Shown here in pieces: positions 6,319-9,158 of a DNA stretch of 9,158 nucleotides (position 1 is the first letter of the stretch; the number at the start of each line of letters is the position of its first letter). This DNA comes from Candidatus Parcubacteria bacterium (GTDB lineage: Bacteria > Patescibacteriota > Minisyncoccia > Phycocordibacterales > CAIZLB01), in NCBI GenBank assembly GCA_014378965.1, contig JACMMR010000029.1, positions 1 through 9,158 of the forward strand. Reading direction: 5' to 3'. Position numbers and translations under genes: made by a program. Under the pieces are notes generated by a model, which worked only from the letters and a program-made list of their open reading frames with translations, was not told the origin of the DNA and did not search any database.

Positions 6319-6339
6319 ATGTTTATATATTAATTATTA

Positions 6340-6555
6340 TTATTTAACTGCTGCTACGTTTGATATATGTATTGGAGTTGCAACGGAAACAACTGAACCT
6401 TTCTCACCTGACTTGCTCGGTTTGATGTGAGTTTTTTTGAGGTTAATACCTTCTACAAGTACTTTATTTTGCTTCACGAAAACTTGCAAAACTTTTCCTG
6501 TTTTAGTTTTATCATTTCCTATTAAAATTTTTACTGTTTGTCCTTTTTTTATCAT
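6340..6555 (-). CDS. rplX: 50S ribosomal protein uL24, short form
   Basis: Early assembly protein that helps start folding of 23S rRNA near the exit tunnel. The KOW motif lies at about residues 3-29 (KKGQTVKILIGNDKTKTGKVL), followed by KVLVEGINLKKTHIKPS (31-47) and the C-terminal strand PIHISNVAAVK. At 71 aa it lacks the C-terminal 30 or so residues of E. coli L24 (104 aa), ending right after the HxSNV strand. There is no frameshift or degraded tail in the 21-nt gap before rplE, so this is a natural short version. Confidence 0.96.
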   Translation of the reverse strand: MIKKGQTVKILIGNDKTKTGKVLQVFVKQNKVLVEGINLKKTHIKPSKSGEKGSVVSVATPIHISNVAAVK

Positions 6556-6570
6556 ATGTTTATTTTATAT

Positions 6571-6942
6571 TTATACTATTTCTGGAGCTTTAGATGCTAT
6601 TGTTTGGTATCCCCTTTCTGCAATTTCTCTTGGAATTGGTCCAAAAATACGTCCTCCCAATGGCTCACCTTTTGTCTTATCAATAAGCACAACTGCATTT
6701 TCATCAAATCGCACGTATGAACCATCTTTTCTTCTAAATGCTTGTCTTGCGCGAACAACTACAGCCTTGTGAATATCTTTCTTTTTAGTTTGCTTTCTTG
6801 GTTCAGCTTTTTGGATAGATAAGATAACTGTGTCTCCTAAGTATGCATATCTTTTTGCTGCATGGCCAAGCACTTTGAAAACTCGACCGATTTTACCGCC
6901 TGAGTTATCTGCTATTGCTACTATTGATCCTGGTTGTATCAT
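6571..6942 (-). CDS. rplN: 50S ribosomal protein uL14
   Basis: Sits at the subunit interface, forming bridge contacts with 16S rRNA, and is the docking site of the silencing factor RsfS in many bacteria. At 123 aa it has the universal length. The start MIQPGSIVAIADNSGGK (1-17) gives the family's five-stranded barrel signature. AVVVRARQAFRRKDGSYVRFDENAVVLID (60-88) and GGRIFGPIPREI (96-107) are highly conserved. The gene order rpsQ-rplN-rplX is standard, and AAATAT precedes the ATG. Confidence 0.98.
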   Translation of the reverse strand: MIQPGSIVAIADNSGGKIGRVFKVLGHAAKRYAYLGDTVILSIQKAEPRKQTKKKDIHKAVVVRARQAFRRKDGSYVRFDENAVVLIDKTKGEPLGGRIFGPIPREIAERGYQTIASKAPEIV

Positions 6943-6957
6943 ATATTTATATTTATT

Positions 6958-7203
6958 TTATTTAACTAATGTAAAATGTTTATCTTTTGATATTGGTGCT
7001 GTTTCTATAATAGATACCTTATCACCTATTTTCTTTGTGTTTCCAGCATCATGTGCCTTAAACTTTTTTGAAATAGTAACGTATTTATTATATTTTGGAA
7101 GCTTTACATATCTATCCACCTTAACAGTAATAGTGTCTGTCATCTTATCTGATGTTACTACCCCTGTTAGGATTCTTTTTTTACTTTTTGTTTCTGGTGT
7201 CAT
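6958..7203 (-). CDS. rpsQ: 30S ribosomal protein uS17
   Basis: Primary binding protein of the 16S rRNA 5' domain, with an OB fold. The 81-aa length is typical. RILTGVVTSDKMTDTITVKVDRYVKLPKYNKYVTISKKFKAHD (10-52) is the S17 core, including the KYxKY loop, and GDKVSIIETAPISKDKHF (60-77) contains the usual G-D-x-V-x-I-x-E-x-x-P-x-S-K motif. It follows rplP directly. The 32-nt gap between them is too short for rpmC (uL29), which normally lies there. Confidence 0.97.
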   Translation of the reverse strand: MTPETKSKKRILTGVVTSDKMTDTITVKVDRYVKLPKYNKYVTISKKFKAHDAGNTKKIGDKVSIIETAPISKDKHFTLVK

Positions 7204-7235
7204 ATATTTTTTATTATTTTAAAAATTCGTTACAA

Positions 7236-7658
7236 TTATCGTGTTATCATTCTTGTTTTAACAGGTAATTTTGAGTTAGCCTTTCTAAAAGCTTCTTTTG
7301 CAATAGCTTCTGATGGAGCGTCGATCTCAAACAAGATACGTCCTGCATATGTTTCAAAACAGAACCCTTCTGGCTCTCCTTTTCCTGAACCCATGGGTAC
7401 TTCTGCGGCTTTCTTTGTGAAAGGTCTATCAGGGAATACTCTAATCCAAATTCTTCCAGTTTTTCCAAGTGTTCTTGAAATAACTTTACGAGCTGACTCA
7501 ATCTGGTTTGAAGTGATACGAGCTTGAGTTGTAGCCGCGATACCATATGCACCATTAGCAAGAGAAATACCTCTTGTTTCTGTTTTTTTAACAAGTACTT
7601 TAGCATTGCGTCGAGTAACTTGCCATTTTCGATGTTTTACTTTTTTTGGAAATAACAT
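7236..7658 (-). CDS. rplP: 50S ribosomal protein uL16
   Basis: Late-assembly protein beside the A-site tRNA and the base of the central protuberance. It is 140 aa (E. coli 136). It has the start MLFPKKVKHRKWQ, then ARITSNQIESARKVISRTLGKTGRIWIRVFPDRPFTKK (46-83), MGSGKG (89-94) and the C-terminal AKEAFRKANSKLPVKTRMITR (120-140). The position equal to E. coli Arg81, next to MGKGKG and hydroxylated there by RoxA/YcfD, is Pro88 here (AEVPMGSGKG). The following stretch EPEGFCFETYAGR differs from the usual VEYWVAxxxPGR. There are 14 nt between it and rpsC. Confidence 0.97.
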   Translation of the reverse strand: MLFPKKVKHRKWQVTRRNAKVLVKKTETRGISLANGAYGIAATTQARITSNQIESARKVISRTLGKTGRIWIRVFPDRPFTKKAAEVPMGSGKGEPEGFCFETYAGRILFEIDAPSEAIAKEAFRKANSKLPVKTRMITR

Positions 7659-7672
7659 ATATTTTTACTTAA

Positions 7673-8335
7673 TTATTTTTGTGTTTTATTAAAAATATCA
7701 CCTTTATAAATCCAAACTTTTATACCTAAGTCACCATAAGGCATGTGCGCTTTATGACGAGCGTAGTCTATATCAGCTCTTATTGTTTGTAGTGGAATAC
7801 GACCTCTTTTTATTTCTTCACTTCGGGCCATATCGGCACCAGCCAATCTTCCACCTAGATATATTCTGATACCTTTTATATCTTTAACAGCCATCACTTT
7901 CTCTACAGTTTGCTTAAGAACTCTTCTATAAGGAAGACGTTTTTCTATACCTTCAGCAATCATTTGAGAAACTATAGATGCGTTACCTTCAGGATTTTTT
8001 ATTTCTACAACTTCGATTTGTAGATTGGGAGCTTTTTCTCCAATTTTTAATAAAATTTTCTCTAGAGCTTTTTTGATTTTAATAACTCCATCACCACTTT
8101 TTCCGATAACAACTCCTGGTCTTGAAGTATTAATAATAACTTTAATAGCTTTTGCACTTCTTTCTATTTCTACCAAACCGATATATTGGTTTTTAAGATT
8201 TTTTGTAAGCCAATCACGCATCAACATATCGCCTTTTAAATTCAATCTAAAATCAGCGTTAATAGAAAACCATCTAGATTTCCAATCTTTAATTATTCCG
8301 AGTCTATGTGCGTATGGGTGAACTATTTTTGTCAT
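7673..8335 (-). CDS. rpsC: 30S ribosomal protein uS3
   Basis: Head protein lining the mRNA entry channel with uS4 and uS5, linked to mRNA unwinding. It has 220 aa. The N-terminal part begins TKIVHPYAHRLGIIKDWKSRWF. A type II KH domain follows, with its G-x-x-G loop as GKSG (78-81) in RPGVVIGKSGDGVIKI. The C-terminal domain contains KGIRIYLGGRLAGADMARSE (154-173), RIPLQTIRADIDYA (179-192) and GIKVWIYKGDI (204-214). It ends soon after this, about 13 residues shorter than E. coli S3. It lies 11 nt after rplV, with AACAT before the ATG. Confidence 0.98.
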   Translation of the reverse strand: MTKIVHPYAHRLGIIKDWKSRWFSINADFRLNLKGDMLMRDWLTKNLKNQYIGLVEIERSAKAIKVIINTSRPGVVIGKSGDGVIKIKKALEKILLKIGEKAPNLQIEVVEIKNPEGNASIVSQMIAEGIEKRLPYRRVLKQTVEKVMAVKDIKGIRIYLGGRLAGADMARSEEIKRGRIPLQTIRADIDYARHKAHMPYGDLGIKVWIYKGDIFNKTQK

Positions 8336-8346
8336 ATGTTATATTA

Positions 8347-8715
8347 TTATTTACTTTTTTTTGCTGTTTTAGTTGTCTTTTTTTTATTTTCTTCGATGAT
8401 ACTTAGAGTTACATGAATATGTGATGTTCTCTTGTTAATACGAGCACCAACTCCACGAGCTCTTGGCATCATACGTTTTAAAACAACACCTTCATCAACT
8501 GTGATATTTTTAATTTTTAAAGTATCAGCAACTAAACCTGCATGAACTGCGTTAGCAATTGCAGATTCAAGAAGTTTTTTAACAACAGGAACAGCTCTTT
8601 TTGTCGTAAAATTTAAAGTGTCCAATGCACTTGAAACTTTTTTACCTTTAATAAGATCGGTAACGAGTCTTACCTTTCTTGGTGATTGTCTATAATTTTT
8701 TAATATGGCTTTCAT
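8347..8715 (-). CDS. rplV: 50S ribosomal protein uL22
   Basis: Binds all domains of 23S rRNA, and its long beta-hairpin lines the peptide exit tunnel. It is 122 aa. The fold starts AILKNYRQSPRKVRLVTDLIKGK (3-25), followed by KKLLESAIANAVHAG (46-60). The tunnel hairpin is MMPRARGVGARINKRTSHIHV (82-102), a good match to the family's PRARGRAxxIxKRTSHI. A lysine/threonine-rich tail of about 12 residues ends the protein. Its start (AACAAC before ATG) lacks both a Shine-Dalgarno sequence and the AAAYAT pattern of its neighbours. Confidence 0.98.
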   Translation of the reverse strand: MKAILKNYRQSPRKVRLVTDLIKGKKVSSALDTLNFTTKRAVPVVKKLLESAIANAVHAGLVADTLKIKNITVDEGVVLKRMMPRARGVGARINKRTSHIHVTLSIIEENKKKTTKTAKKSK

Positions 8716-8739
8716 GTTGTTGTTATTATATTAAATTAA

Positions 8740-9084
8740 TTATTTTTTCTTAGCGGCTGGAGCGGCTTTGGCGGCTTTTGCAGCAGTGATTTCAGCTTGC
8801 TTTTTGGCAGCATCTTGTTCTTTTTGCATCTTACCTCCATGTCTAGTAAATTTACGTGTTGGCGAAAATTCTCCAAGTCTATGTCCTACCATATCTTCTG
8901 TTGCAGCTACTTCTATATGGTTTTTACCGTTATGAACTCCGAATGTATATCCAACCATCTCAGGTGAAATAACACAGTCTCTGTACCAAGTTTTAACAAC
9001 CCCCACTTGTTCTGGAGTTTTGCCGGCTATTTTTTTAAGTAGCCTTTCTTCTATATATGGGCCTTTTGATATTGAACGTGTCAT
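8740..9084 (-). CDS. rpsS: 30S ribosomal protein uS19 with a Lys/Ala tail
   Basis: Head protein that pairs with uS13 near the A-site finger. The core is standard: TRSISKGPYIEERLLKKI (2-19), the central SPEMVGYTFGVHNGKNHIEVAATEDMVGHRLGEFSPTRKFTRHGGK (40-85). The signature GHRLGEFSPTRKF is intact. At 114 aa it exceeds E. coli S19 (92) by a C-terminal stretch (about 90-114) of Lys, Ala and Gln, probably a flexible basic rRNA-binding tail. In a full S10 operon rplB precedes it. Here a promoter-like sequence ends a few bases before the ATG, and no Shine-Dalgarno sequence is present. Confidence 0.98.
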   Translation of the reverse strand: MTRSISKGPYIEERLLKKIAGKTPEQVGVVKTWYRDCVISPEMVGYTFGVHNGKNHIEVAATEDMVGHRLGEFSPTRKFTRHGGKMQKEQDAAKKQAEITAAKAAKAAPAAKKK

Positions 9085-9092
9085 GGGTTATA

Positions 9093-9121
9093 AATTTAAC
9101 AAATAATTAGTAATTAGTCAA
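9093..9121 (-). promoter_or_regulatory. Strong candidate promoter directly before rpsS
   Basis: On the minus strand, TTGACT (9121-9116) is followed after exactly 17 nt by TAAATT (9098-9093). A TG at 9101-9100 gives an extended -10. This is close to the primary-sigma consensus. A start of transcription about 7 nt downstream would fall at 9087-9084, on or just before the ATG, giving a leaderless or nearly leaderless mRNA. In a standard S10 operon this spot would lie inside the transcript. Confidence 0.5.
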
Positions 9122-9158
9122 TGTTTGTAATGCTTTTGGTTATTATTGCGATTATCTC
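9122..9158 (-). other. Upstream flank, possibly the very end of the preceding gene
   Basis: The expected neighbour is rplB. All three minus-strand frames entering from the window edge close quickly: TAA at 9154-9152, TGA at 9120-9118 and TAA at 9116-9114. The first would leave only an arginine codon inside the window, which suits a basic uL2 end but proves nothing. The other two give short tails with no recognisable uL2 sequence. Confidence 0.2.

Noticed and set aside
6319..6339. E. coli-type S8 repressor site before rplE
   Set aside because: The gap is only 21 nt of A/T-rich sequence that cannot form the 16S helix 21-like stem.
7247..7606. 119-codon minus-strand ORF inside rplP
   Set aside because: It is an out-of-frame shadow of the well-conserved uL16 gene and has no family resemblance.
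218..9084. Recoded UGA (glycine, as in Gracilibacteria and SR1)
   Set aside because: All genes are full length under the standard code, and conserved glycines are encoded without in-frame UGA.

Overview
The window is one long, co-directional run of ribosomal-protein genes, all on the minus strand. It is the second half of an S10 operon joined to a spc operon and reads from right to left: rpsS, rplV, rpsC, rplP, rpsQ, rplN, rplX, rplE, rpsN, rpsH, rplF, rplR, rpsE, rplO, secY, adk, map. The DNA is AT-rich and most gaps are only 11-34 nt. Two genes normally found in this order are missing: rpmC (uL29) between rplP and rpsQ, and rpmD (uL30) between rpsE and rplO. Loss of uL30, short divergent ribosomal proteins, a LID-less adenylate kinase and tight packing together suggest a reduced genome of the Candidate Phyla Radiation (Patescibacteria). 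A more exact placement is not justified from this window. Stops are TAA throughout, except TAG for secY. No gene needs UGA as a sense codon, so the standard bacterial code fits.

Layout from the 5' end of the transcript: at the right edge (9085-9158) there is a strong promoter-like sequence just before rpsS and no clear rplB. From 9084 to 5134 the genes encode small- and large-subunit proteins. Positions 5015-5133 form the only sizeable gap within the operon, and its GC-richer, hairpin-rich sequence looks unlike every other gap. From 5014 to 2874 come rplF, rplR, rpsE and rplO. A possible internal promoter lies just before rplO, which overlaps secY; adk and map follow almost without gaps. After map the usual infA-rpmJ-rpsM-rpsK continuation is absent. 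A gene start for a secreted, peptidoglycan-binding-like protein follows instead. It runs off the left edge and is frameshifted as sequenced.

The products work together in making and using ribosomes. The r-proteins build the two subunits, SecY forms the membrane channel for exported nascent chains, Adk balances adenylate pools, and Map removes initiator methionine. Start codons in the operon have almost no Shine-Dalgarno sequences. Most are preceded by a recurring AU-rich string ending in AAAYAU directly against the AUG. The points most worth a second look are the structured rpsH-rplF spacer, this start-site signature, and the frameshifted secreted gene after map.
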